NCBI GenBank assembly: GCA_949825025.1
Contig: OX463779.1
Span: 41,982,249 to 42,046,248 of the forward strand
DNA from: Siphlonurus alternatus
Taxonomy: Eukaryota > Arthropoda > Insecta > Ephemeroptera > Siphlonuridae
Length of the DNA stretch: 64,000 bases
Direction: 5' to 3'
Below the pieces are notes generated by a model. The model was not told the origin of the DNA. It searched no databases and saw only the letters and a list, made by a program, of their open reading frames with translations. The translations under genes were made by a program, and so were the position numbers. Below, in pieces: positions 1 to 11,800 of the stretch; position 1 is the stretch's first letter, and every line of letters starts with the position of its first letter.

Positions 1-96
1 TATATCGGTGGAAAATTTTGTCACATTTGTCTGCTAGGGGCGTAACTCCGGCTCTGCGCACAATTTTTTGCGCTCCGCTCCCTCGTCCCTCCTTGC

Positions 97-504
97 CAGT
101 GATGTGAAATTCGCGCGAAATTTGGTCCGCGAATATGCGCATGCGAATATGCGCGAATATGCGCGCAAATGCGCGCATATGCGCGAAAGATACTTTCAAG
201 ATGGCGGCCGCGCGCAATTAAAATCACGTGAGCACCTCGGCAGCCTGAAAGGCCGATTGCTTTAATTCCATGATTAATTAACTCTAATTTAATCCAAACA
301 CTAATTAAGCAAGGGATTATACCAAGAAAAATAAGAAAAGACTCTCTGTAGCATTTACTGTAGTTTTAACCAGTTTTAAATTGCTATTTTTGTGGCGGGA
401 AAGTCAATTTTCAATATGCGCGCATATGCGGCCGCAGATTGCCCGCGAATATGCGCGAATATGCGCGCATATTCGCCGCGAATATGCGCGGACTAACATC
501 ACTG
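97..504. mobile_element. Non-autonomous hAT-type MITE built of GCGCGAATATGC repeats
   Basis: The element is bounded by CAGTGATGT at the left and ACATCACTG at the right, and by a perfect 8-bp target duplication CTCCTTGC at 89-96 and 505-512. An 8-bp duplication with CAGTG-type ends is the hAT signature. The subterminal regions on both sides are tandem, CpG-rich repeats of about 12 bp (GCGCGAATATGC and variants), in strong contrast to the AT-rich surroundings. No transposase is present, so it would need a hAT enzyme in trans. Confidence 0.88.
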
Positions 505-538
505 CTCCTTGCGCTCCTTGCTTCCCTCCCCCCTTAAA

Positions 539-571
539 AGTTGTATCATGCCCTCCCCCCATGATACAACT
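539..571. repeat. 12-bp-arm hairpin
   Basis: AGTTGTATCATG and its exact reverse complement CATGATACAACT flank a C-rich 9-nt loop. It lies in a CCCTCCCCC-rich stretch just right of the hAT MITE and may be part of an older element. No function can be read from it. Confidence 0.5.
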
Positions 572-2160
572 ATAAGCCCTCCCCCTTTTATATCGCCATT
601 TTACTCGAAAGCTCGAAAGGGGCGAAACGTAAACATTTTGGGAAAAATCATTTCCTTGCCTTACATGAAAATAAAATTAATCTGATCAAAAAAGTTTGTC
701 AAGTTATACTCTAACTCTGAAACAAATTTATTACAATTTTATAGCGTAAGTATGTATGATAAACTTGAAAGTTGTGGTGCCATGGCGATCAAGTGTTATT
801 TATTTTTTGTTTGTTTCTTTCACCTGCTTATATCATCTTGTTTTATTAAAGAATTCATAATACGACACACATTTTATCTTCATCAACCATCACAAGATGT
901 TCAAGATGTGCTTCAAATTAATGTCATTGTCAATGCAGAGTATATTCAGTATGATTAGGATAAGTAGAAGAATAGGATATATCCTAAGTATGATATGCAT
1001 ACATCATGCCAGAAGGTGTAGACAATTAAAGTGGGCGTATACCAGAGACTTTTCTTGTGTTTGATTCTTGTCATGAACGGATTATATATGCAGGATATGT
1101 AACCGACAGGTGTGTTTAAAGTGTCTATACACTTGCCTTATATGAGCTTAATTATGAGTGATGTCATAAAAGACATTTTTGGCATGAGCAGAAAATATAA
1201 GTAGGAGTTATTTTCTCTGGCACGTTTGAGTGATAAGAATTTTCACATGCAGCGACTGACCTTCACTCCACAAACTCAATGCGCATTGTTGTTGATGTGA
1301 TATATATGTAAACAACAAGATACTTTTAACGTCTCTATCGGTACTGCATGTATCATTTGAGTGAGTTTCGTCAGAATAATAAGCTGTCTGATGCTTCAGA
1401 GAAAAATTCTGAGGAGGGTTTACCATAATAAGTGGGTGTAAGAAAGGTGGATGGATACATGCAACCTCGGCCTATATATTGTTTTGCTCAATCCTGTATT
1501 CAATTTGGGGTGGGGGGAGGAGAGGAGGGGATTACACTTCTGGACGCCACGAACTTTACTGCTGCTTTGTTTGTAGGCGTTATCACACAGTCTATGAAGG
1601 CTTGGTGAACCAAAACTCTTTTAATTTGCTATTTGTAGACTGACAATGTGAGTGCTCTTCTTACATCTCCTAAAATTGCAACTCTGCATCTAGCTCTTTG
1701 TCCATTGCAGCTGCAGCTCTAGCAAATGAAGCAGGAGTAAAGTTCATGCTGTCCCGAAGCGTACAGCAGAATATGCGAATCATTCAATCTTAAATTGTCA
1801 GCAGAAAGCTTTCTTTTTTTCTCTCATTCTTTTCTTGTATTAATTTCATACAGCTTAAACTTAAGCTTGACTCCTCTGTTGTGAACTGCAGAGATACAGT
1901 AATAGATCTCTATCTTATCTTTTTATATATAGCATAAATATTATATGATACATGCCCACACACTCCTTTAGGAATAAAATTGCTGTTGACTGTCTGCTCC
2001 CTCACGTCAGTGATGTTAATAGTTTGTATACCAATATGTATATGTCTTACATTGATCAACTCTAGCTGGGTCCTTCAAAATCAATATCAAATAATGTTGA
2101 TATAATATGTGAAGTAAAGAAATAAAAGTATATAATAAATATTCAACATTCTTAATCTAC
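572..2160. other. No gene recognised
   Basis: AT-rich non-coding sequence. Only short open frames with no recognisable motif occur. A GGGGTGGGGGGAGG G-rich run lies near 1506-1530. I see no RNA gene or bounded repeat. Confidence 0.5.
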
Positions 2161-2167
2161 GTAGTAC

Positions 2168-2425
2168 ATGTTAATTAAAGTCAATAGGGAGATGGCAGGT
2201 TGGAGTGAGTTTAGTGACAGAACTAGGAAATGTAGATATATTGGGAGGAGGGGTCATCATTGGAAGTTGGAGTTCAGGGGTAGTGGAAGTGGTGTGGGGA
2301 AGTATTCCTTCATAAACCGAACAGTGAGGGAGTGGAACTCCCTGCCATCCAAGGTGGTGGGGGCGAAGAGTTACGAGAGATTTAAGAGTGCATTGAGAAC
2401 TACATTGCGAGCCACCGTGGTTTAG
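2168..2425 (+). pseudogene. 3' fragment of a non-LTR retrotransposon reverse-transcriptase ORF
   Basis: The 85-residue open frame has the pattern found at the extreme C terminus of Jockey/CR1-type ORF2 proteins: a basic stretch, then YSFINRTVREWNSLPSKVV, then a phenylalanine-lysine helix (YERFKSAL). No RT, endonuclease or upstream ORF2 sequence precedes it, so it is a 5'-truncated remnant. The last codons run into a 16-bp direct duplication (CCGTGGTTTAGCCA-like, 2413-2442). Confidence 0.6.
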
Positions 2426-2545
2426 CCACCGTGGTTTAGCCACATTTGCCGCAGATCGTTAAAAATAAAAAAATCAAGACCACATAGCCCAAAAAGAAAG
2501 CAACTGTATTTAGCAGTATTACTAACTACAAATTATTATTTCAGA

Positions 2546-2941
2546 ATGAATCCGGACGATCCCAGCCTCCCGCTTGTGACTGTAGCAAATCTTTCCACTA
2601 CTGCCAGTTCTGCAAGACCGCCATCACCAGGTCAGTAGTCGAACGTTATGACAAGAATCAAACAATGGGGAACTTTCTGGTGAATTTGGCTACATTAAGA
2701 CATCCGTGGCATTAACAAGAGTCAAATTTTGTATATGGCTCATTGTCTCTGAAAATAAAATCAATTTTTAATCTTATATTTTGTAACTATGATTAAATTA
2801 TAATTTTAATACAGTACACATATTACATATTATGAAAAGCTATAATCTGTATTGAAACTAAATTTGAATTACAGTATTATGACTATGACATCACCATTTT
2901 GGAGGGTTAAAAATAAATAAATAAATAAACAAACAAACAAA

Positions 2942-2988
<47 letters not shown>

Positions 2989-4277
2989 ATCAAAAATTTA
3001 AAAAAAAAAGTGATAATAACAATTAGGTTCTCTAACAAAATACTGTACAGTACTATGCAATAAAAAAAATCATGCGGCTTGTCTATTGTAAATTGTTTAT
3101 AAAATTTGTATTGCATTTTGTAAGAACCTGTTAAACAATTTTAATAATACTATATTAATTGATTTTTTTTTTTTCCATTAATACAATACATTCACTGTAA
3201 CAATCCATTTAGTTAATTGTTCTCTCTCTGTTCTCAGCACCTGCACATACGTCTGAAGTTGAGTCCAACGAACCTCTCCTACTGGTGAAGAGAAAACGTC
3301 ACAAAGTAGCCAAGCCGGAAGAATGGGAGAAAACAGAGAACAAGAGACTGCGGATGGAAGGAAAGGTTTACCTGGGACGAAAATGTCACGACGGAACTAC
3401 AGTGAAAACAAACAGACCAGAGAGAACAATGGGGCCAATGTGTACGTCTAAAGTTTGTGCGAGCAGTAATTTTAAAAGAAAGTGCAGTTTATTTTCATTT
3501 GAGGAAAGGACAGCTATCCATACAAGGTTTTGGAGAGACTTAAATTGGGACCAAAAGAAAATGTTTATCATCGGTCATGTTACTGTTAGTGCTCATTCAG
3601 AGGATAAGAAGTCCCATAAATCACACTCCCTAACTTATCATTTAACTAACGCAACTAATAAACGATTGGTAGTTTGTAAACAAATGTTTTTAAACACACT
3701 TAGCGTTGGAGAAAGATGTGTTTTAAGTTGGACTAAAAATAGTAGTTATGGAATACCTATTCCAAAAAATCATATTATTAAAGAAAAAAATAATGATGAA
3801 GATAAATTTAAAATTCAGTCATTTTTAGAATCTTTACCTAAACAACCTTCTTCTCATAGTAGTCGTAAACAGACACCAAAAGTTTATGTTCATGAAAGTT
3901 ATTCAAGTATGATACAATTGCACAAAAGTTATGCTAAATATTGTGAAGATAATAATATAAAGTCAGCAAGTCGGACGACATTTCATCGAGTGTTTGTAGC
4001 TTCTAACCTCCAGCTGGTAACTCCTGAAAAAAGTCAGTGTGACCCTTGCTGTAACAAAGTGCAGAAAAAGACGAAACAAAAACCAACAGACGAGACGAGA
4101 GAGAATGTTGTGAGGCCCCAAGTTCCACCCCCGCAGGGACCAGCTGCCCCCCAGATGTCAGAGTGGCCTTGCCATTTTCTGTCCTCCCTCCCCTCATCAC
4201 GGCCCTATGATTCAAGTTTCATTGGAGTAGCGACTGCCCAACCAATGGAACACCACTGGCACGCCAATTTGATTTGA
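2546..4277 (+). CDS. Two-exon gene of unknown function, Cys/His-containing transposon-associated family, probably truncated
   Basis: Exon 1 is 2546-2630 (start ATG in AGAATGA, donor GTCAGT) and exon 2 is 3238-4277 (acceptor CTCTGTTCTCAG). Joined they give 374 residues with no break. The N terminus is Ser/Thr/Pro-rich, then a very basic segment (KRKRHKVAKPEEWEK). A block with CTSKVC, KCSLFSFEER, HTRFWRDLNWDQKKMFI and VCKQMFLNTLSVGE follows. This resembles a family of long proteins I recall from hydrozoans and insects, which carry a Cys-rich N-terminal module and continue into a transposase-like domain. Near residue 295 a Cys cluster (SQCDPCC) begins the place where such proteins continue, but here the chain ends in a Pro-rich tail, so the C-terminal half is missing. 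An acceptor-like TTTCAG just before the ATG leaves open upstream exons. No function can be assigned. Confidence 0.6.
2908..2990. repeat. (AAAT)n microsatellite
   Basis: About twenty AAAT/AAAC units occupy the only intron of the preceding gene, followed by an A-rich run. Confidence 0.9.
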
Positions 4278-5241
4278 GTATAAATTATAGGTACGGTATA
4301 TGTTGCAAACTAACATACTTTTAAATAGCAAAATTTGATGGTGAAAGTCAGAAATATGCTCATGTGCAGCTCTGACAACTCAAAAGTCTGTTTTACATTT
4401 AAAAATAAATAGTAAATAAATAGACATTTGGGAAAAAAAAAATCTTTGAATCTTGAATACCTTGATTTTAATACAGTACTCTGATTTTTTAATATTTTTT
4501 TTTAACATTTCACTGATAATATTACTGTACTGTATTAATACTGTTTGTTGGGAATATATTTTGGACGTTCACCACCAAAATGTAGCTTTTCAGCAATTTC
4601 TCAGCTGTCATTTTTTCTGTCAACTCTCATTTTAACATTTATAATTGAATACAAAGGTCATAAAAGATGTAATCATATAAAGTACTTCTGATGATGAAGC
4701 TGTAAGAGCTCAGCTAATATGATTTAAATGGCCCATACATTAATATGAGAGAAATAGGAACTGTGATTTCTCTAACTAAAAAATCACCAACATGATGTCT
4801 TTTGAATCTTTGATGTGTATGTGGAGCAACTGCCAGTTGGATAGTTCAGTGACTAAATATATTTGCAGCGGATATTCAACAGATACATACTTTTTTATGG
4901 GTTGGGCAATTAAGTTTAGCTTAAAACAAGCAGAGCTAATACTTTTTTTAAGACTAAAATTTTTATAAAGTGGAATATATATATATCATAATCCAGGGTA
5001 GAACATAGAAATACAGACTTCTAAATTTATTTCTTTATGTGTTAATTCATAATTTTTATAAAATGCAGTTTACTGCATAACTGTATGCTTTATAGTTAAA
5101 TTATAGGCACATGCAGCTTGTTATACATTTATACATGTGACATGTGCTACTATAATAATATATTTGTAAAATGAACTTATATTTGTGTGTTAATCTGTTA
5201 TTAATTGTTCATGTAATTATATCTTGACTATATATTTATAC
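4278..5241. other. Intergenic AT-rich sequence
   Basis: No coding frame with recognisable motifs, no RNA gene and no bounded repeat seen. AATAAA occurs at 4403-4408 and could serve the gene ending at 4277. Confidence 0.4.
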
Positions 5242-5478
5242 CAGAGTGTGGAGCCGGATCCGGATCCAGAACCGGTTGAGAACCGCTAAAAATCGAGGAA
5301 ATCCGGATACGGATCCAAACGGAACCGCTTTTTTTAAAAGGGGATCCGGATCTTCGGAACCGCTTTTTTAAAAAGGGGATCCGGATCCGGGTCTTCGGAA
5401 CCGCTTTTTTAAAAAGAAGATCCGGATCCTTGGATCCGCTTTTATAAAAAATTTAAAAAAGGGGATCCGGCTCAAAGG

Positions 5479-5820
5479 TAAGGTAACACCACCAATGTTA
5501 AAAAAAAATCCCTCACACAAAAATTCTGAAAAAAATTTAAAATGTTCTCCTCTACACCCTTTATCAGTAGCTAAAATATCAGGTATACAAATACGATCTA
5601 GTTTTTGAGTTTTGAATTTTTAAAGTTGACTAATTTAACATGTAAGTTTCATTTCTCCATGTTAAAGTAGTCAACTTTAAAAATTTATAACTCAAAAACT
5701 AGATCGTATTTGTATACCTGATATTTTAGATACTGATAGGGGGTGTAGAGGGGAACATTTTAAATTTTTTTCAGAATTTTTGTGTGAGGGATTTTTTTTA
5801 ACATTGGTGGCGTTACCTTA
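5479..5820. mobile_element. Palindromic foldback element, family FB1, copy 1
   Basis: Almost the entire 342 bp is one hairpin. It starts TAAGGTAACACC, ends GGCGTTACCTTA, and the arms meet near 5650 around TTTAACATG/CATGTTAAA. Related copies lie at 23155-23402 and 26980-27386. It has no coding capacity and is nested in the GGATCC-rich element. Confidence 0.8.
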
Positions 5821-6387
5821 CCCTTAAAAAAAATTTAATTTTAAACTTTTTAAAGATATTGTATTATTATATATAATATATAGTCATATATTTTATAATT
5901 TTATAATATTTCATTATTTATATTTTATAAATTTATATTATAGAATAATTTTTTTATTAAATAATTAAAATTAAAATAATTCATGGACCGAATCCTCTTA
6001 CGGCTTTTCTACCGTTAAAGAGCATCGCGCGATCGGGATATCCGATCTCCCTTTATTATCCGTTTCCTTCTCTTCCTCGTCACTGTCATTGCATTGGTCA
6101 CTTGTTTACTTTTTTGAGTCTCGATACCTGCTCTTTATTTGGACCTGCTGCAATTAAGAAACTCTCCAACTTTTGACTGCAATTGATTCAGTGATGTTAC
6201 ATTTTTAGTTGAACGCAGTGTACACTCGTCACCTCGGCTAATGAAAATTTAGTAAAATTTACCTTTGCGGCCTTGTTATTCAGTAATCACCATGTTGCGT
6301 GAGAAATTACTAAATTGTTAAAAATGATAAAAATACCAGGTATGGTGATTAACATGGCTATAGTTAGAAATTTACCAAGGCGACATG

Positions 6388-6388
<1 letters not shown>

Positions 6389-6425
<37 letters not shown>
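6389..6425. repeat. (TA)n microsatellite
   Basis: An uninterrupted TA run inside the GGATCC-rich element. Confidence 0.9.
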
Positions 6426-6429
<4 letters not shown>

Positions 6430-7170
6430 GACATATGCAAAAAATTGTACTAAATATGCAGCAGAAGGTAGATAATTTGAAAACACGAAAAAAAAAAACA
6501 AAAAAAAATTGGAACCACAAAGAACCGGATCCCCTTTTAAAATAAAAGGATCCGGATCCTCAGTATCGCTTTTTTAGAAAGGGGATCCGGATCTTCGGAT
6601 CCGCTTTTTAAACAAGGGGATCTGGAACCGGTTTTTCGGAATAAACAAGCGGATACGGATCTCGGATCCGCTTAAAAAAGCGACCGGTTCCACTCCCTGA
6701 TTTAATTTCAGGGATTTACTTTTGACCCATTGTAAAAGTTTATGATTACGTTAAACTAATTTTCCAACAGCTCTGAACAGCATATCAGTTATTTTTATTT
6801 TTTATCCAGCTGGTAATATTATAGCAATTATTTGCTTTTATTTGAAATAGTGCAAATCAATTTTTTGGCTGCATTGTTTACTACAATTTTCAAATGTATA
6901 TATTATACATTTTAATTCTAAAAAAAAAATAAAAAAACTAATTTTTGTAGTATATTATTATGTTTATTAATTACTGCATAATAATAATATATAATAAAGA
7001 AAGGATAAAAAAATTATGTAAAACTGCAATACATGACTATACTGTATATTATTTAAAAAAAAATAATACGAGTTAAATTTTTGTTGTATTTTTTAGTTTT
7101 AAAAAATCCATAATTTATTTTGCATTGTCAATTTGTTATGCTTCAATGGTGATTTTTAATGAAAAATTTT

Positions 7171-7171
<1 letters not shown>

Positions 7172-7226
<55 letters not shown>

Positions 7227-7590
7227 GGATACACCCCTAAGAGCTTACAGCTTGCGGCGGGGTACTGGGTAGGGAACGGATAGTGGCCACGGCCTGCGTG
7301 CTTACGCGTCCCAGCATTCGCTGAGGTGAGACTGAGGGAACCGTGGAAAACCTCAGTCAGGACGGACACCTCTACTTTTTCGCAGTGTACCAAAGCGATG
7401 TCCAAAGCCTGGGGAACCACACACAAGTGCATCACTGCACTGGGTGGAAAGCGAGACGAATTTACCCCAGGGAGGGAGCAGCGTATTTTTTACTTGAAAC
7501 GGTCACCCATCCAAGTACTAACCACGCTCGACGTAGCCTGACTTTGGTGATCTAACGAGAACCGGTCAATGCACTGCGCCACGCTCGACC
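7172..7590 (-). mobile_element. 5S rRNA-derived SINE, copy 1, with long poly(A)
   Basis: Read on the minus strand it begins GGTCGAGCGTGGCGCAG at 7590 and has a 5S-rRNA-like head of about 115 nt. The head includes TAGTACTTGGATGGGTGACC, nearly identical to the 5S internal-promoter region (intermediate element and C box). A body of about 250 nt follows, then a homopolymeric A tail of about 50 nt (poly-T at 7172-7222). A 5S head, an unrelated body and poly(A) are the layout of SINE3-class elements, transcribed by RNA polymerase III and moved by a LINE. The long pure tail suggests a young insertion. The short frames translated from it are not genes. Confidence 0.85.
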
Positions 7591-8240
7591 TATGTCTGCA
7601 TGTACGTGTGATCTAAAATAAACATATTATAATATATTACTTAAAACTTAAATTGATTTTAATCATAATATTTTATATTATTCTGTCTTCGATCGCTATT
7701 TATATAATTATTAAAAAAAATGCTTAAATATGTATAAGAGTTTTTCGTTAAAAAAAAATAGAATATGCACCCCAAAAATCATAGACATGTGACAGAAATT
7801 CTCTTCAATATTTTTGATCACCAATATCACCATTGTAACTATAAATATAATATTTATAATTTTGTGAGCTCCAATCATCTCTGACAGAGTGCAGCTAGCT
7901 ATAGCTCATATCATATATGGTGTAACAAAATACAAAATACTAAAAATCTTAAAGGATCTCGAGCCAAAGGAAAGGGATAATGGTCATGCAGGTTGGTATC
8001 TTCTCTCCTATAAACGCAATTTTACGATGCAGGGGCCTGAGGGGGCCCACTGGTACCAAAATGAATGGCCTACTCTGGCGGGCCCTCAAAATTACAGCTA
8101 GTATAATTTGTGTATTTTTCTTCTGACCATGCATGCGCGCATGCAGTTCCGAAAAAAAATACATAATTAATTTTTAAAATCATAGCCAAGGAGAATACAT
8201 ATCCTCCTTGATCATAGCGCTACAAAAATCAAATGACAAG
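7591..8240. other. Intergenic AT-rich sequence
   Basis: Lies between the SINE and the TMEM184C-like promoter. No coding motif or bounded repeat seen. Confidence 0.4.
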
Positions 8241-8247
8241 TGCGCAT

Positions 8248-8274
8248 CACGTGCCGTCACGTGTTGTGACGTCA
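8248..8274 (+). promoter_or_regulatory. Putative promoter element cluster: two CACGTG E-boxes and a CRE
   Basis: CACGTG occurs at 8248-8253 and 8258-8263, followed by the full palindromic CRE TGACGTCA at 8267-8274, all within 27 bp and about 550 bp upstream of the TMEM184C-like start codon. Such boxes bind bHLH-Zip (USF/TFE type) and CREB/ATF factors. That they drive this gene is inferred from position. The exact transcription start is not visible. Confidence 0.5.
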
Positions 8275-8822
8275 GAGATCAATCAGCTGTGGATTGTTTT
8301 GGAGAAAAACAAAACTTTTTATTTACTGCAGTAATTGTCAAACTGACAGCACTGTTGTGGGATAATTAGATTACTATTTTTATCGATTAATTGTGCAATT
8401 TTAACGTGGAGTATTTGTCTCAAGTGTGGAAGTTAGAACCAGTGAAATATAAGAGTTTGGATTTTGTAATGTTATCGTCGTCATCAACTTGTTTATCTCA
8501 TGTTGAAGTAACTCGTCATGCGATTTGGATTTGCTATCAGCAAAGATAAAACAGTTACGAGCAACTTATTGCTGTGAAGCTTTGAGTTGCAACTTTATAT
8601 ATTTAGACGTGAGCTCGAACTAAGAGGCCCAAAGAGTATAAAAAGAGAGTGAAGCTTGTTCGTGCTTCAAGGTCGTTTTGTGGTCCTGGCTTATTCTTCT
8701 GACATTACATATATAGACAGTTATATAATATGTAACCACAAGGTGCTGAAACTTGATATATTCCTCATGTGACTTTAATATAAAACTCTATAGTGAAAAC
8801 TTGTCTACGCTAAACTTCCACA

Positions 8823-11800
8823 ATGCCAAATCTTATGTGTTCAAATATTTTCTCAAGATGGAGATTATGGATAAGACCTGTTGTAATGACATTATATGCA
8901 ATAATTTTAGTTGTATTATTGCCTTTAATTATTGGAAATGCATTAAGAAATGGAGTTAATAAAGATCAACAGATATCATTGATTGGTGGAATATTTGTAC
9001 TGATGGCGTTACCTATTTCACTTTGGGATATAACACAACATTTAGTGTTTTATACGAAACCATATCTTCAAAAACACATTGTCAGGTACGTTAATAACAA
9101 GTGAAGTGAAGTAAACATCCTGCATATTGTTTGCTTGTGAATAGAGGCAAACTTTATGGGCTGCCTACTTTAATCGGAAACAATTTTACATATTTAGGTC
9201 TGCATAATTTTCTACTTCATACAGTAAGAAAGGGGAGGGGGTCCCACCAATACTATATACTGTACAGTATTATAATTAACTCACATTAATGATGAGATAT
9301 TGTCTTCTATAATTTGGGAACCGCAACACCGTCCAGAGTCCATCTGGCTGGGCCGCTAGAAATGCAAATGCAGCTCCGGCCGTGACGAGACTGGCCTTTG
9401 AAGACTATAATACAGTACAGAAAAATTATGGCAACATTTAAAAAAAATATATAAAAAACTCAACATTGGAGTGAATGCGCCATTTAACATGGACAAGGTC
9501 TTATTTACTTGCCAAACCACCTCAATTTATTTGAAGAAAGTTCATGCATACAGTATAACAGATCTTGGTTTACCACTAGACAGTTCAGTCTAGACTAGAC
9601 GGTGCCGGGATATATCAGCCAATGGAAAGGTAAGCCAGTTGTCATTCCAACCTTTCCATTGGCTGATATCCTGTCTGATATAATTATGTAATTGCCTGGT
9701 GGTAAACTAAGATCTATTACACTGAACATTTGGATTTAACAGTTTAACATCAAAGTGTTGTAAAGTTGTAAGGACTAGATTTTTTTATTCCTTTTAGGAT
9801 CTCTTGAATATAAGGGATGCTACTAGTTAAATTTTAAAGTTTCATACCTACAGTGAAGGGAGAGCTTAAAATCTACGAGCATTTCAGCCTTCAATTTAAG
9901 GCTATATCACTCATCCAAGATGAATTGTTGTTCCAATTATGATAATCTAAAACTAAGTTGGCTTGAATTTTTTAATAATAATTATTTTGATTTTGTTTTC
10001 AGAATCCTGTGGATGGTACCAATTTATGCACTAAATGCTGTGAGTATGTCCAAACCAAATTTTTTTAACTTCATTAATACATACTACATGTATACCTGTA
10101 ATACTTTAAAAGAGAAGAGTCTATATAAATTCAAAAATTCAAATTCAAATTCAAAATATTTTTATTAATTCCATTTCTCCTACAATCATAATATCAATAC
10201 ATGATATATGTTTAGGTTTTTAGGACAAGTCAATAGTAACTAGCTAAGCTGTAAAAAGACAATTACACTATTATATAACATTAAAAACAAAAAATCAATT
10301 AACAATGATATCATTAAAGTCATAGTCCAAGTATTTCTGCACACTATAAAAGCACTTGTCAATTAACATTTTTTTCACAGCTGTTTGAAATAATTTCACA
10401 TTTCCAATACATTTAATCTTACTTGGTAACTTATTATATAATCGGAGGCAGCTAAGAAACGGACCGTTCTTGTACATATTAAGTCTGCACCATTTGGGTG
10501 CTATCACATGTTTTAAGTTTCTTGTATTATGACCATGATTTACTTCATGCTGTTTAAAAACATCCATATTCTTTTTAACATAGCTTACACTTTCAAAGAT
10601 AAGAATACTTGGCAGTGTCAAAATTTCATTATTTTTAAATAGATTTATACAAGAATACCTCCTCTTTACAAAATACATGAGACGTATTACTTTTTTCTGT
10701 AGTTTAAACAGTCTATTAAAATCAGGAGAATATCCCCAACAAATGATGCCATATTTCAAAAGTGAATAAAAATTTGAGTAGTATAAAGTTTTTAAACATT
10801 CAATTTCACATTCATGCCTCAGTTCACCAATAGCAAAAATTACTGAGGAGAGTTTTTTACAAATATAGTCTATATGATCTATCCATCTCAAATTTTCATC
10901 AACAATTATACCCAAGAATTTTGTATTGTTTTTAAGTGTGATATATTGATCAGCTGCAGAAACTGATGTGATTGTTGAGTTTTTATTTTTAATATTCTGA
11001 AACTGCAAAATTTCTGTTTTATTGACATTAAGTATTAAACCAAGATTATTAAAATAAACTTTAACCTTTTCAATTGAACTTATTATGTTATTTATGAGTA
11101 CATTATTATTTTCACCAGTTATTTTTAAATTAGAATCATCAGCATATTCCACAGACATACAGTTGCTGTGATCTATAATTAAAGGCAAATCATTTATGTA
11201 TAATATGAAAAGTATCGGTGCCAGACAAGTGCCCTGCGGAAGGCCGTATACAAGTGTTTTCTCCTCAGAGTAACATTTAACCATATTATTAGTTATAATG
11301 GAAGGTATTTCTACTGTCTGTGTCCTATTTTCAAGAAAAGATTTTATCCAGTTGAGGCTTTGTCCTCTGATTCCATATTTATAAAGTTTATTTAACAAAA
11401 TTTCATGTTCAACCATATCGAATGCTTTAGACAGATCCAAGAAAATTCCAGCAGTTTGCTTTTTGTTATCTATACTCTCTAATAAACTGTCAATTAATTG
11501 AAACATAGCTGTTTCCGTAGATTTATTTTTACGGAATCCGTGTTGAAATTCTGATAGGACTTGATTTTGTTCTAAAAAAGGCAGGAATTTTATCAGAAAT
11601 GCTTGTTCAAATAATTTAGAGAACACAGAGAGTAGACTTATAGGTCTATAGTTTGCTACATCAGTCTTTGATCCTTTTTTGTAAACAGGCTTTATGATTG
11701 CATGCTTGAGAGCAGAAGGAAATTTACCATCAATAAAAGATTGATTAATTATGTCTGTGATAACCATATTAATCTCTTCTGAACAGGACTTCAGAACAAA

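Larger units (their letters stand above)
5242..6699. mobile_element. TIR element with GGATCCGG subterminal repeats, hAT-like
   Basis: The ends CAGAGTGTGGAGCCGG and CCGGTTCCACTCCCTG are inverted repeats matching at 13 of 16 positions. Both subterminal regions (5254-5470 and 6515-6690) are arrays of a roughly 50-bp unit containing GGATCCGGATC, CGGAACCGCTTTTT and AAAGGGG. The flanks ATTTATAC and ATTTAATT match at 5 of 8 bases, compatible with an eroded 8-bp duplication. A foldback element is nested at 5479-5820 and a (TA)n tract lies at 6389-6425. No transposase frame is present. Assignment to hAT rests on CAG ends and repeat architecture only. Confidence 0.6.

Noticed and set aside
110..190. 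GCGCGAATATGC repeats considered as a CRISPR-like array
   Set aside because: There are no unique spacers, units are contiguous, and hAT ends with a target duplication explain the region.
7326..7590. Reading the 5S-like sequence as a functional 5S rRNA gene
   Set aside because: The head is diverged from 5S in its stems, continues into an unrelated body and ends in poly(A), and is dispersed rather than in tandem. This fits a SINE.
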